64,000 bases of DNA from Hofstenia miamia (lineage: Eukaryota; Xenacoelomorpha; Acoela), in contig SCFE01000013.1 of NCBI GenBank assembly GCA_004352715.1, positions 1,689,534 through 1,753,533 on the forward strand. Reading direction: 5' to 3'. Position numbers and translations under genes: made by a program. Shown here one piece after another: positions 1 to 11,656 of the stretch (position 1 is its first letter; each line of letters opens with the position of its first letter). The notes under the pieces are model-generated. The model was given only the letters and a program-made list of their open reading frames with translations, made no database searches and was not told the DNA's origin.

Positions 1-18
1 ATATATATATATATATAT
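1..18. repeat. (TA)n microsatellite at window edge
   Basis: Pure AT dinucleotide run, truncated by the window start. Other TA runs lie near 7264-7296, 10263-10288, 19941-19957, 20808-20824, 32990-33021 and 40785-40811. Confidence 0.9.
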
Positions 19-2740
19 CACAGTGCATTTCGAGGAAAAAATTTGAAAATTTTTGCAATTAATAATGCTTAGAAAAGCAGATACATCTTTGGATAAGCCT
101 TTACACATCAAGAAGGCAAAAATGACGATAACATAAATTTGTGAATAATCATTACTCATTTTAGTAAATTTTCTTGAAAATCATCGAAAATGAATATTAT
201 TCAACTAGATATATTAAGAAATTTCTCTCTAGTGTGGTATAAAAGACAAAAATATAAGTTTACCAACATTAAAAAGATACGTCTGCACCAAATTTATAGT
301 TTATAATTTGTAAAAGGTTATAGTAAAGCAGAAAAAATCGGTAGTTTGTAGCCAACTCAATAAACTTTTTTGAGTGAAGATCTTCTAAAATTAGCAAAAT
401 ACAATTTACTAAAACACAAAGATAATATTTTGAATTAACTTTTTAGAAATATTTAATTATATCAAGTACGATGTGCAGTTGTCCATAAAAACAGCAGTCC
501 TTAGAGATAATGACATTCAGTTAAAAATTCTTCATTTTGAAAATCGACTGAACATAGACATTTTCTATTTACAAGAAATTCAAGAAAACAGGAAAAGAAA
601 CGATTTTAAATATTGCAGAAATAATGTTGAGATGATGTATAGCAATGTGATGTAAGCGCAGTATCAGTGATGTAAGCGACTACGTCATATAAATATTTCC
701 TACGTAAATTCAGCTTTGTCTGTCATTTTATCACGTCTTTTTAAATCATGCTTTAGAAACTCGTTTCTTATTAATTATATAGATAAGTACTAAAAAAACA
801 CAATGGAAGAATTGAGAGAGATATCAATCTAAAAACAAAGTGTAACATTTAGCTGGTTAAAATATTTATAAATATTTCCAATCCATTCAAATGGAGGTCG
901 CAATTGATTTTTAATGAATAAATTGTGTGTGTATTTATAAACGAATATAAAGGCAATGCATTTACCCTTACTATAGTATTTCTTTTAAAACGAATCCCCA
1001 CTATATAAATCAAAACAAAGAACTTAACCTATTTGTCACAAAAGGGTTGATTCCGCCTCTAGAATGTTTTTAACTTTTAGCTTTTTGAAAGTCTCGATAT
1101 CTGTGCTTTCCGCAATTTTACTTCTATAGCATTAGAAGTATTCTGAAAAAATTTGACGAATTTTTTCAAAATTTTTTATTATGACATATGGCGATTTTAC
1201 ATGAAAATACTGTTTTCGTTCAGCATTTCGAAATTTTGTATTTGTTGTATATTAAAGGCCCCCATAATTACATTAAGCAGGCCTTATCCACTCAGAAAAC
1301 ATCATACAATTTAGCCTATTGAAGAAAACCAAAGCTTCAAAAAATTAGCACTTTTTCCTACATTTCATTAAAATGATGAAATTATCACCTATCTAAAGTC
1401 TTCATTTTGTAGAGGATTGCTTTAGTAACGAACAAAGATTGATGGAAAAATAATGAGTGGAAAAATTTTTAATAGAAGGGTGAATCAACCCTCATATGAG
1501 TTAGACACACAAAAATAACGTGTGACAAATAGGGTTAAGAAATATATTAAAGCTAATTTAAGTAAAATCTACTGTATTCGGCCATAATTCTCCCAGCAAA
1601 ATTATAGTTATCAGATGGAATCGGATCCAAAATTTTAAGATCCAATCTAATCGGAATTTTTAAAATAATTTAGTTTTTGATCCGAAACGGATCTGAATTT
1701 AAATTAGTGTTCTAAGAATAAATAAATATATTTTTTTCCAATACGAAAGAAATTTCTAAGTGCTTCAATACTATCTTGAGATCAAAGATGGACATATCAA
1801 ATGTAGTGAATCCTATATAACACTGACCAACAGCAAAATTTTTATTGGGATAGGATATTCCGCTTCTGGGTATTTTAAGTGTCCTAAACACGATGGTGCT
1901 ATTCATTTTTTCCATACAGGTCTGGTTTTCGAGTAACAAAAATGATGAAAATTAAAATTTATGAAAAATTCGTGAAAAATTGAAATTTATGAAAAAATTA
2001 ATGATAAGATAATGATGATATTATCAATCTAAAATTATGTCTAAAAGGCCTTCTTCAATATAAACTATAAATATATTGTTAAAGCAAATTATTATTCTAA
2101 TTAAATCTCAAATAAAGTTTTATATATAGTTTATTAAATGTGAATAAATCTGATTATACAATAACTACACTTTGAAATTGAGTGATAAATTTTATCGCTG
2201 TTACAATAGTTTTTCTTGTACTATTAACTGCTTTCTCTTAGCCATGGTTCTTTCACTGAATATAGAGCGACATGAACTGGAATACATAGCTACTAGTCCG
2301 TCAAAAAATAGTGCATGAATATCTCTTGTACAGGAATTTTAGTTTATACTATTGCAACTTTTATTTTTTAATAAAGATCCGAAACAAAATAGTGCATTTC
2401 AATATTTGTATGACATTCTGTATAATATTAGTTTGGAATCTGTCTAAAAATACTATATTTGGATGACTTTATCTCTATACAATATTGCTTTCTTCTTTGA
2501 CTTTCTCTTCTGTTTAGTATATTATAGCTTCAAATTTACATAATTAGACAGCTAGTACTCTGTCAATTCTTATCCGATTCCTTAGCTGTTTTCACTATTC
2601 TTTAGAGCTCCTTTAGTTCTATATTACAATACTAATATTATATTTTTCATTGTTTTCCCTTTGTGTTAATAAGACTTTAGTTTATTACAATTTTCGATTT
2701 TCTCTTTAGCAATATCTAAACACACTTTTCTTTAGTAGTG
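19..2740. other. Non-coding AT-rich DNA
   Basis: No convincing gene. Open frames here are short (60-75 codons), without recognisable domains, as expected for AT-rich spacer. The last 250 bases before the gene at 2741 are pyrimidine-rich in places (around 2490-2518, ending in TTTAG) and could hold a 3' splice site, but nothing upstream looks like an exon. A GGATC-rich dispersed repeat sits at about 1614-1700. Confidence 0.6.
1614..1700. repeat. GGATC-rich dispersed repeat, copy 1
   Basis: Shares the string TCCAAAATTTT followed by AAGATC(C/T)AATCT(A/G)ATC with the segment near 6600-6705, in the same orientation. Both are dense in GGATC/GATCC words that are rare elsewhere in the window. It looks like two fragments of one repeat family. 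No TIR or TSD was identified. Confidence 0.45.
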
Positions 2741-5248
2741 ATGCATCGAAGTGAGTGCATAAAATACACCAAGTGCTTCTGCTACATCTGCGGCGAGTAC
2801 AAAAATGATGGTGATCTTAAACAGATTGAAACAAACCCGAGGTTGCAACAGTTGTATGCAGCTTATTTCTATCCTTGTAAGATTGGTGATCAAGACGACT
2901 ACAAGACGTGGGCGCCAAAGCGATACTGCCAAAAATGCTACAGTAGCTTGTCCATGTGGTATCGTGGTAAGCTGAAAAAAATGCCTTTTGGAATTCCGAT
3001 GATGTGGCGCGAGCAGAAAGACCACATTTCTGACTGCTACTTTTGTAGAGTCAGTAAACCGACTAATACGAATCGAAAATCTTTGAATAAAATCATCTAT
3101 CCCGATGACATTGCATCAGCTACTCGTCCAGTGCCTCACTCTGATGAGGTGCCCATTCCAAAGCAACCAAGTCTCCTCCCATCTTTGGATGATTTTGTTA
3201 TTGGTGCTGCTGGTTTCAATAAGGATGATGATGAGGACGAGGATTACGAGCCTGCAAAAGCAATCAACAATCAACCAAAACGATGGAATCAAGCACAGCT
3301 TAATGACTATGTTCGAGATATGGAGATGTCAAAGTAGAAAGCCGAAATTTCTGCCTCGCGATTCAAAGAAATGGGCTGGCTTGAGAATGGCGTTTCCACT
3401 ACCCACTTTCGCAAGCGCACTGACAATTTGAAACATCTTTTCACCATGGACGGCGATTTGTGCTATTGCAATGACATCAATGGACTCTTTCTGAAGTTTA
3501 AAACACCCCATCGTGCGTATGAATGGCGACTTTTTATCGATGGTTCGAAATATAGCATCAAGGCAGCATTAATTCACATTGGCAATCAACTTCCAACTGT
3601 TCCTGTTGCTTATTCAACTCAACTGAAGGAGACCTACATCAACCTTGCTCGGATTCTTCATGTTTTGAATTACAATGAACATCAATGGAGAATTTGTGCT
3701 GATTTGAAGGTTGTCGCCATTGTTTCTGGAATCCAAACTGGCTGGCCAAAGTTTCAGTGTTTCATCTGTGAGTGGGACAGTCGCGATAAGGAGAACCACT
3801 TCATTCAGAAGGTGTGGAAGACGCGTGATGGTTACACACTTGGTGAAAAGAACGTTATCAACGAGCCTCTTGTTCCAAANNNNNNNNNNNNNNNNNNNNN
3901 NNNNNNNNNNNNNNNNNNNNNNNNNNNNNNNNNNNNNNNNNNNNNNNNNNNNNNNNNNNNNNNNNNNNNNNNNNNNNNNNNNNNNNNNNNNNNNNNNNNN
4001 NNNNNNNNNNNNNNNNNNNNNNNNNNNNNNNNNNNNNNNNNNNNNNNNNNNNNNNNNNNNNNNNNNNNNNNNNNNNNNNNNNNNNNNNNNNNNNNNNNNN
4101 NNNNNNNNNNNNNNNNNNNNNNNNNNNNNNNNNNNNNNNNNNNNNNNNNNNNNNNNNNNNNNNNNNNNNNNNNNNNNNNNNNNNNNNNNNNNNNNNNNNN
4201 NNNNNNNNNNNNNNNNNNNNNNNNNNNNNNNNNNNNNNNNNNNNNNNNNNNNNNNNNNNNNNNNNNNNNNNNNNNNNNNNNNNNNNNNNNNNNNNNNNNN
4301 NNNNNNNNNNNNNNNNNNNNNNNNNNNNNNNNNNNNNNNNNNNNNNNNNNNNNNNNNNNNNNNNNNNNNNNNNNNNNNNNNNNNNNNNNNNNNNNNNNNN
4401 NNNNNNNNNNNNNNNNNNNNNNNNNNNNNNNNNNNNNNNNNNNNNNNNNNNNNNNNNNNNNNNNNNNNNNNNNNNNNNNNNNNNNNNNNNNNNNNNNNNN
4501 NNNNNNNNNNNNNNNNNNNNNNNNNNNNNNNNNNNNNNNNNNNNNNNNNNNNNNNNNNNNNNNNNNNNNNNNNNNNNNNNNNNNNNNNNNNNNNNNNNNN
4601 NNNNNNNNNNNNNNNNNNNNNNNNNNNNNNNNNNNGAACGTTATCAACGAGCCTCTTGTTCCAAAGGAGAATATCATTCTGCCCCCGCTACATATCAAAC
4701 TGGGATTGATGACTCAATTTGTAAAGGCGCTAAAAAAGAATGACAGCCCAGCGATTGCCATGTTCAAGGAGAAATTTCCGAAACTTTCAACAGCCAAAAT
4801 TAATGCCGGCGTCTTCAATGGACCACAAATTCGGGAATGTCTTAAAGACCCACTTTTTAGCCGAGATTTTTCTGAAGATGAACTGGCGGCATGGGAGTCA
4901 TACAGATCTGTTGTTGACGGCTTCCTTGGAAGAAACAAGAACTCTCAATACAAAGAGATCATTGGGAAGCTGCTGAGTGACTTTCAGAATCTGGGAGCCA
5001 ACATGTCATTGAAGCTCCATCTTCTCCACTCCCACTTGGATCTATTTCCTGAAAACAACTGTGATGTCAGTGACGAGCATGGCGAACAATTCCACCAAGC
5101 AATTGCTAATATGGAGAGTCGATATAGTGCACAGTGGACTCCGGTTATGTTGGCCGACTACTGCTGGACACTCATGCGGGAAGATAATCAAGCTGAACAC
5201 AAAAGGAAGAGACAAAAACATTCAAATTTTTCGTACTTTGTTGTATAA
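2741..5248 (+). pseudogene. Multi-copy metazoan CxxC / EHGEQFHQ family gene, broken
   Basis: One frame runs from ATG 2741 to TAA 5246-5248, interrupted by a single TAG at 3335-3337 and by the N gap 3880-4635. Removing the gap and its 30-bp duplicated flank leaves about 573 codons. The N-terminal part has three CxxC pairs (CYIC, CQKC, CYFC), suggesting zinc binding. A fourth (CFIC) precedes the gap. Between them comes the phrase MPFGIPMMWRE. The C-terminal part carries FIDGSKYSIKAALI, CADLKV and DEHGEQFHQ, then ADYCWTL. I recognise this combination from uncharacterised proteins present in many copies in invertebrate genomes. That copy number and the ordered acidic motifs suggest a transposon-derived protein with an RNase H-like fold, which is inference. 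The ORF is GC-richer than its surroundings. An AATAAA follows at 5300. No function is established. Confidence 0.6.
3880..4635. other. Assembly gap (756 N), probably artificial
   Basis: The 30 bases ending at 3879 (3850-3879) recur exactly as the first 30 bases after the gap (4636-4665), and the offset of 786 is a multiple of three. The coding frame makes sense if the two copies are one. This is the pattern left when overlapping contig ends are not merged. Confidence 0.85.
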
Positions 5249-5460
5249 AGCTATATTATTTTCTCATTATGTACGCTCCTGCATTCAATCCATGTGTTCA
5301 ATAAAGTATTAAAATCATACAAAAATGTATTTGACATATTAATGTATGAAAAAATAAACAATTTTTGCATAAAGCTATATATATATATTTCTCATTTTTA
5401 CACTCCTAACGTAAATCCATGTATTGAAATCATATAAAAACCCAATTTGACATAATTGTT
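5237..5460. repeat. Degenerate tandem duplication of the 3' flank of the 2741-5248 gene
   Basis: The segment from about 5242 (ATAAAGCTATAT...CTCAT...CACTCCT...AATCCATGT...AATCATA...TTTGACATA) recurs from about 5366 with the same word order and small indels. The first copy contains the coding end and the AATAAA. The second is a diverged copy of the untranslated part only. Confidence 0.65.
5300..5305 (+). promoter_or_regulatory. Polyadenylation signal AATAAA
   Basis: Canonical AATAAA 52 bases after the stop codon of the preceding gene, followed by A/T-rich sequence. Confidence 0.5.
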
Positions 5461-8400
5461 TTTACTCAAATATGTGACCTATTCAAGCAAAACAAAGATT
5501 ACTATCGTATTCAGCATGCTTGAAATACCCAGAAAAAGCATATCCCGTTTGAATAAAAAAAATTTTATCTCCATTTGTTGGCCAGTGTAATTTAAGAGCA
5601 ACGTGTTGAAAAGAAAATGCTATATTTTGAAATATTACAAGAGCATCAAATACTCTTCTAATGTTCCAATCTAATGTACTCAATTTTGTTCTAGCAAACT
5701 AAAAAATTCAAGAAATGTTATTGTCAACAATCATAAAATAGACTAAAATGACAATAATTTAGTGGCCCCAGCTGGATTAGGACTGGGCGTGGACCTCAAT
5801 TTTCAACCCATGTAAGTCTCTGTTTGACATATATTGATTCCTTAGTATGCAATTTTCCACCCAAAAGAAGAAAATCCATTTCTGATTGGCGTGACTTTGA
5901 TTATATATGGAAATTTATCATTGCTCTGCCAAAGCTCCAACAAATTCATTTCTTTGCTTATTTGTAAGCTTTGTAATAATCTAATTCCTAAAATGACATC
6001 AATTGTAATAATAATATATTATATAGTTTTAATAGTTTAGTTTCGTATGGTATTCTCGCCCCTATTAATTTCATTGTCAATATGTCCAAATCCAAAAATT
6101 TACATATTACAATGTTCCTATGAATTGAAGTTGAAACAAGACAAAATTTTCTTCAAAATTGAAGGCAAACATTTTCTCGGCATTGCAAGTTGCTTATAGT
6201 GCATTTTACATGAGATTTTTTGATAGAAAAAGCATTCCATACTATATTAGTATCCCTACTTTTGACAGTGTTTGCAACAAATATGGTATTCCACTTGTTT
6301 CTTCTTTGAAACATCCATATTGAAGAAAATCGTTTTCAAAATAATGCTCTTCAAATTGTAAGTTTATGCAAACAATTTTGTCGTGATGTAATGGCTAACA
6401 TGCGTCACATTTTCAAATTTTCAATGTTTTTCATCAATTTAATAAGTTGTTCAAAAGAAGACGGCGGGAACCTTTGTACCAACAATGAAATGCAATTTCA
6501 AAATTCTGCTTAGATTGAGATTATTAACAAACTTAAAGTGGGATTCAATGTAAAATGTGCATATTGTATTAAACGTACAATTTACACGAGTTTTAGAAAT
6601 TTTTGGATCGGAAACAGGTCCAAAATTTTCTCAAAAGTAAGATCTAATCTGATCCGTATCCAATCAGATCCGATCCGAGATCTGATCCGATTCTATCTTT
6701 GATTCATACCTATTTCAAAAGGAAAGAAACATTTGAAAATATTAAAAATTTGTTGCTTTTCAACCCATAAACAAATTATTATAAATGTACAAAGAATAAT
6801 GCAAAATATTGTGAATTACCACCACTAGGAAGGACATCACAGTACATAGATTATAAAAATTGATTTACGATTGCCGACAGATAGGACAAAAATAGATAAA
6901 TTCATTTGCCATCAAAAGCTTTGTAAAGTTTGTTTATAAGCAAAGCGGAGAAATAATAGCACTATTTCCAATGCTAAACAGTGCCTCACTAATCACCAAT
7001 GTCAAGAATTGTTAATTTCCAAAACAAAAAATGTCATAAATGCATGGAAAAATTATTTGAAGATTAATTTTTTTAATATAATTTTAAAACAAAATTAAGT
7101 ACTCTGTCGCCAAATTGCCGGTTCTTTGAATTCACTTTTAATTTATAATATAGACTTCAGCAAATTTGTGCGATTGTTCTGAGTGGTTTTTAATATTGCT
7201 CTGTGTAAAAGACATTTATGTAATTCTGATGATGCATTGTAAGTAAATAAATCTCAAGAATTTATATATATATATATGTATGTATATATATATATAGTTA
7301 TATTAAAGAAAATAATACCTATTTTATTAATATCTTACCAATAGTTACAAACAAATACACGCGCAAAGTTAGAAAGACAAATTTTATTGAAAGATATAAA
7401 TTTAATAGCGAGTTAGATGGAATCAGGTTATCCTGCCAATATTTTAAGACGTGAAGGAAATATTGCAATTCAAATGTATTATTAGGTTTATCCATTACAG
7501 CCGAAAATGCAATCATATAAAATATTCTTAATCACAGCACGAATCAATTGCAAATCTGCCTACCAGTGCAGCAAAAAGCAGAACCTAATTGTGATAATTT
7601 CAAGTAAACACCAGTAGCTTAAAAGAGTTTTACTTAGTCAAAAAGTTTCGAACATATCTATATTAAAAATAATTTTATACATTTATGAGGAAGAAAACTT
7701 CATTTAATAAATGTTTGCTTTGCATGAATTTGGCTGAAAATGTTGAGAAACAAATCTTTAATATTATAAATTCGTCTATGAACGCAAATTCTGTACAATC
7801 GAAACAAATTGCTTACAAGTCAAAAGATTTTTAATGATATATCGTGTATTATATTAAGGACAACATTTTTTGATATATTTATCCACAAAAAATAATTTAG
7901 ATGTATATATGAGGGATCACATAAAGTCCTTAAAAATGTCAATATAAAAGGGTATATTCCTTATTGAAGGCAAGCTTTTCCCATGAATGAATAGGAAAAT
8001 CTGTATAACTTTGACAGATGTATAGATTTTTTTATCCGATAGAAAAAAGCATTGATTTGGAAATGAGTAGAAGTACTACTCTTATTTTACGCAAGATTGA
8101 CATAAATTTAGAAAACTTTTCTGAAAATGAGGAACCATGTAATTGATTTTCTGGTTTAAAAATAGGCTTCTGTAAGAATCTAATAGATTATTTGTAAAGA
8201 AAAAGTAAGTCAATTAACTTTATTGCTTTGAAGAAACCGGATGCCTTCGCATAATATGGTCGCCTTCTTTGGCACTATATTTATAATCAATCCCTTGTGC
8301 CGAGAAATATTCTAATCTGTTCTACGGCTAATTAGTGGTAATTAGTCGTTGAAATGCAAACCAAGAGTTTGGGGACGCAGACTGCGGATTAGAATTTTGG

Positions 8401-11321
8401 ATTTTATTTGTTGAAAATTTAAAGTTGGTCAAAATATAATATAAAAATACAGTAATCAAATTTAGGAGTACAGACGTGATGCAAACACTCAGGTAGTCAT
8501 GTTTCCAATTTTGTCATAATATTGGATAGACACTTTTCAGTTTTTTCATGTTTCAAATTGCCTCAGGTATAATCGGGTTGCGCATTCTAATTCAAACTAG
8601 AATTAGGTAAAATTCGTTTGAAATCAGAAATCAATTGTTGCGATCTCTGAAATTAATACATTGACTAGATATTCTTTTCTGTTGAATTCCAATCACATAA
8701 AGTAAAATAAATTGTATGTCCGCCAGCGTTACCTTAAAGTAACAAACCGCTTTTGAACAATTTTGTTTAAGCTTGGTAAGAAATACTGAAAAGCTTTGAT
8801 ATTGACGCATCTATGGGTGTGTGCGCACTCATGTAGTGATGAAGTTTTGTGCTAAGAATTTTTCCTGCGTCTAAGTATACAAAAAATATTCGTTTTTTCA
8901 ATTCAAAACATTCAAATTCTTCCCATAGCTAATTTTCAGGTAATGAGTCAGTCTAATTGCTATGGAATCCTAAAATATTTTAATTTTTAGAAAAAACAAT
9001 GTGAACTCCGTTCAACCGTGGCGTGCAAAAGTCAGAAGCTGTCGCACCGTTGGCGCAAGACAGCACCAGGATGCGAATTGCAGAGGAAAAAGGCAGGAGA
9101 AAGTTGTTTATCGTGTGCTGTTTTCAGATTTTCAATATCTTCATTAGTTTGTGAGTATTACATGTCTAAAATGCTTTGAAAAAACCATCACAATTTTTGA
9201 AAATGCCCTAGTAGTTATAGGGTTAATAAGAAGAAATAAAATATATTTTTAGTTGTTTTTCACTATTTGTCGAAGGAGTTTAAGAATTACTGCTACTTCG
9301 AAACAATAGATGTTTTTTTCCAAAATGAGTGAAAATTTTAATACAAAATTTGTAATGTATAAATATTAACCTGTTTTTCAGGCTTAATGACAAAGAAATT
9401 TGCGAATTCGAAAAAATCCACGTTAGACTTCAAACTAGGGATAGTTAGACAACTTTTAATAAATAGTCGCTTCATCGTCTGCGCAAATGCAATTTGGGAA
9501 TGTGAATTACAACTTCATTTAAAATGGAAAGTTATGATTAAAATTTTGTTACTTGTCGACCCAAAGTCGCCAACATGTTATGAAGACAAGCACAGCTCTA
9601 CTGGGAATAATATTTGTAATATTAAAGAAATTTTGAAATGCGAATCAAAAAGGCAATTGAGATAAATTCTGCCATCCGTTGAAGTTATTGTAATAGAATG
9701 GCTCAATGTTAAATACTTTCAGGCTTTAGCTGGAAAAACTTTTCATAAAGAATGTATTACAGATTACACACTTCCCTTAAGATTATAATTTTGTTTGTAA
9801 CTTATTAAGAAGTTAACAGGACGAGATTTCTGCTATTTTGCTGAAGTTGATAATGTTTAGAAAACAAATAATTAGTAAAGAATACTAGAGATTATATATT
9901 TTAATTGAAATGTTTGTAAATTTTTTATTTACTTTTCAAAATGTACTCGTATTAAATTTAGGATGTATTTCTTTAATTGAAACATCTTATTTACAACCAA
10001 AATCTTCACCGATTTGTTATTGTAATACCAAATTTATTGCTGAATAATAGATTTCATCAGTATTAAATTTGCCTGATTGATTAATTATTAGGCTTCGAAT
10101 TTTATTTAGTCACTCAATAACTCCATTTTTACTCAATAATTTGTATAGATCCAATTTTCAAGTTTTAACTCAATATCTGAGATAAGTTTGCCTGCCAATT
10201 CANCAGTTGGGTGTCGGTGTTGATGCTGATAGTAAATCTGAAGGTTTGTAACTTTTTGCATTTATATATATATATATATATATATATCAGGTTACAAATT
10301 TTGTGTAAATGTGTCGATTTCACAATGCCCAAATGTACACTTTAAAAACTTTCAATTTTTTATATATGATAAAAATTCCTTATATGATAAAAAAAAAGTG
10401 AAAAGAAATGTGCATAGTGTTAAGAAAGTGTAAGCATGAGGGTCTCCATTGAAATTTTATTAGTCCAAAATCACTCTAGTATTTGCAGATGCAAAAGTTG
10501 TATGCTTTCTGTGCAATTGTAGTTAATGAAATACCATCGATATATCCACTTTAAGTAGCAAACCAAATTGTGAAATTTCCACTCTAATAATAATCCCATT
10601 GGAAGTTGATTTTACGAGATTAAGATCGATGCGCAAACAAATTGACATTTGAGTCGAAATAATGACGGAATGTTTGATGATCTTCGTTTCTTAATCACTT
10701 ATAATAGCTTAATCCAATATTTTCTTTTATATCTCTTTCTACGGGATATTACTTTTGCATAGCATTGCTGGTCAACTGAAAGAGATGCTGCAACATCAGC
10801 TATTACGGATGCGCAAATTTTTTTCATCACTGAAACAGATGAAATTAAAGAAATTGTGCAAATTTATAACAAAATTAATGACCGCCTTGAATTTATACAA
10901 ATTCATATACTAGCAATTTCAATAACGCAATTTGCATTCATCATAACCAATTGTGGGTCCATATATAAATTCCTTAAATAAAAGAAAAAGTCATTGTAAT
11001 ATTTTGCATACATTTAACCTCATTTGCACGTAGCAATCAGTAAAAAATTCTTATTCGAATGGATCAATTAATATTCCTGATACGGTTATTACAAGTAATT
11101 CGACAAATGCTACAACTTCAAGCCTTGTTATCCAATTTCAGGTTCGAGCTTTGCAGTCTACAACATATGTTCACCCAAGATCACCAAATTTTGCCTCTAT
11201 TTAATTTACAAATACAAGTAACTGCAATTCATTTAATCAAATTTAGTTAAATAAAAATTGTTTTATTTAATTGTCCTTGATAATATCAAGCGTTATATAA
11301 TAAAGCAACAATTACTATTAC

Positions 11322-11325
<4 letters not shown>
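5461..11325. other. Non-coding AT-rich DNA
   Basis: No recognisable gene. It contains the second GGATC-rich repeat (6590-6705), TA runs near 7264 and 10263, one undetermined base at 10203, and a slightly GC-richer patch near 9000-9110. The longest open frame (9387-9665, 92 codons) has no recognisable domain and average composition, and I do not call it a gene. Confidence 0.6.
6590..6705. repeat. GGATC-rich dispersed repeat, copy 2
   Basis: Direct-orientation partner of 1614-1700, longer and with several adjoining GATCCGATC words. A block of about 9 bases present here is missing from the first copy. Confidence 0.45.

Positions 11326-11353
<28 letters not shown>
11326..11353. repeat. (AAT)n microsatellite
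   Basis: About nine perfect AAT units, followed by a TA run with one undetermined base at 11369. Confidence 0.9.
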
Positions 11354-11357
<4 letters not shown>

Positions 11358-11369
11358 TTATATATATAN

Positions 11370-11656
11370 AATTCAAATTTAAGTGCGTTGTTTGCAATAG
11401 TTGGCCGGTGCATGCATATCCCACTCCATATCGTGTACGCACGAATTTTATCCTATTCGAGGCGGATTTTAATGCGATAGCGAGAAAATTATACTGTGGA
11501 ACACATGAAACGGGCAGTTGCTATGTGGAACAATTCTGTTTACGACGAAGACTGAAAAAACTGAGTTCATTTGATAATATGATTCAATTTTTCATTCAAT
11601 TTTTCAATCAAATTTTGTTGTTTGTTTACTCAATCCGAAGCCTATTAATCGTATAA
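11370..11656 (+). other. Unrecognised open frame, exon-like composition
   Basis: The frame stays open from the microsatellite to TAA at about 11654 and includes CVVCNSWPVHAYP and a cysteine-bearing stretch (YCGTHETGSCYVEQFC). It is richer in G+C and CpG than the surrounding 5 kb. A possible 3' splice acceptor (TTTGCAATAG) lies at about 11390-11400. I do not recognise the product. The last 25 residues become AT-driven and are probably not coding. It could be a relic exon, a repeat fragment or chance. Confidence 0.2.

Noticed and set aside
9387-9665. 92-codon open frame
   Set aside because: No domain, no compositional contrast, no initiation or splice context beyond chance.
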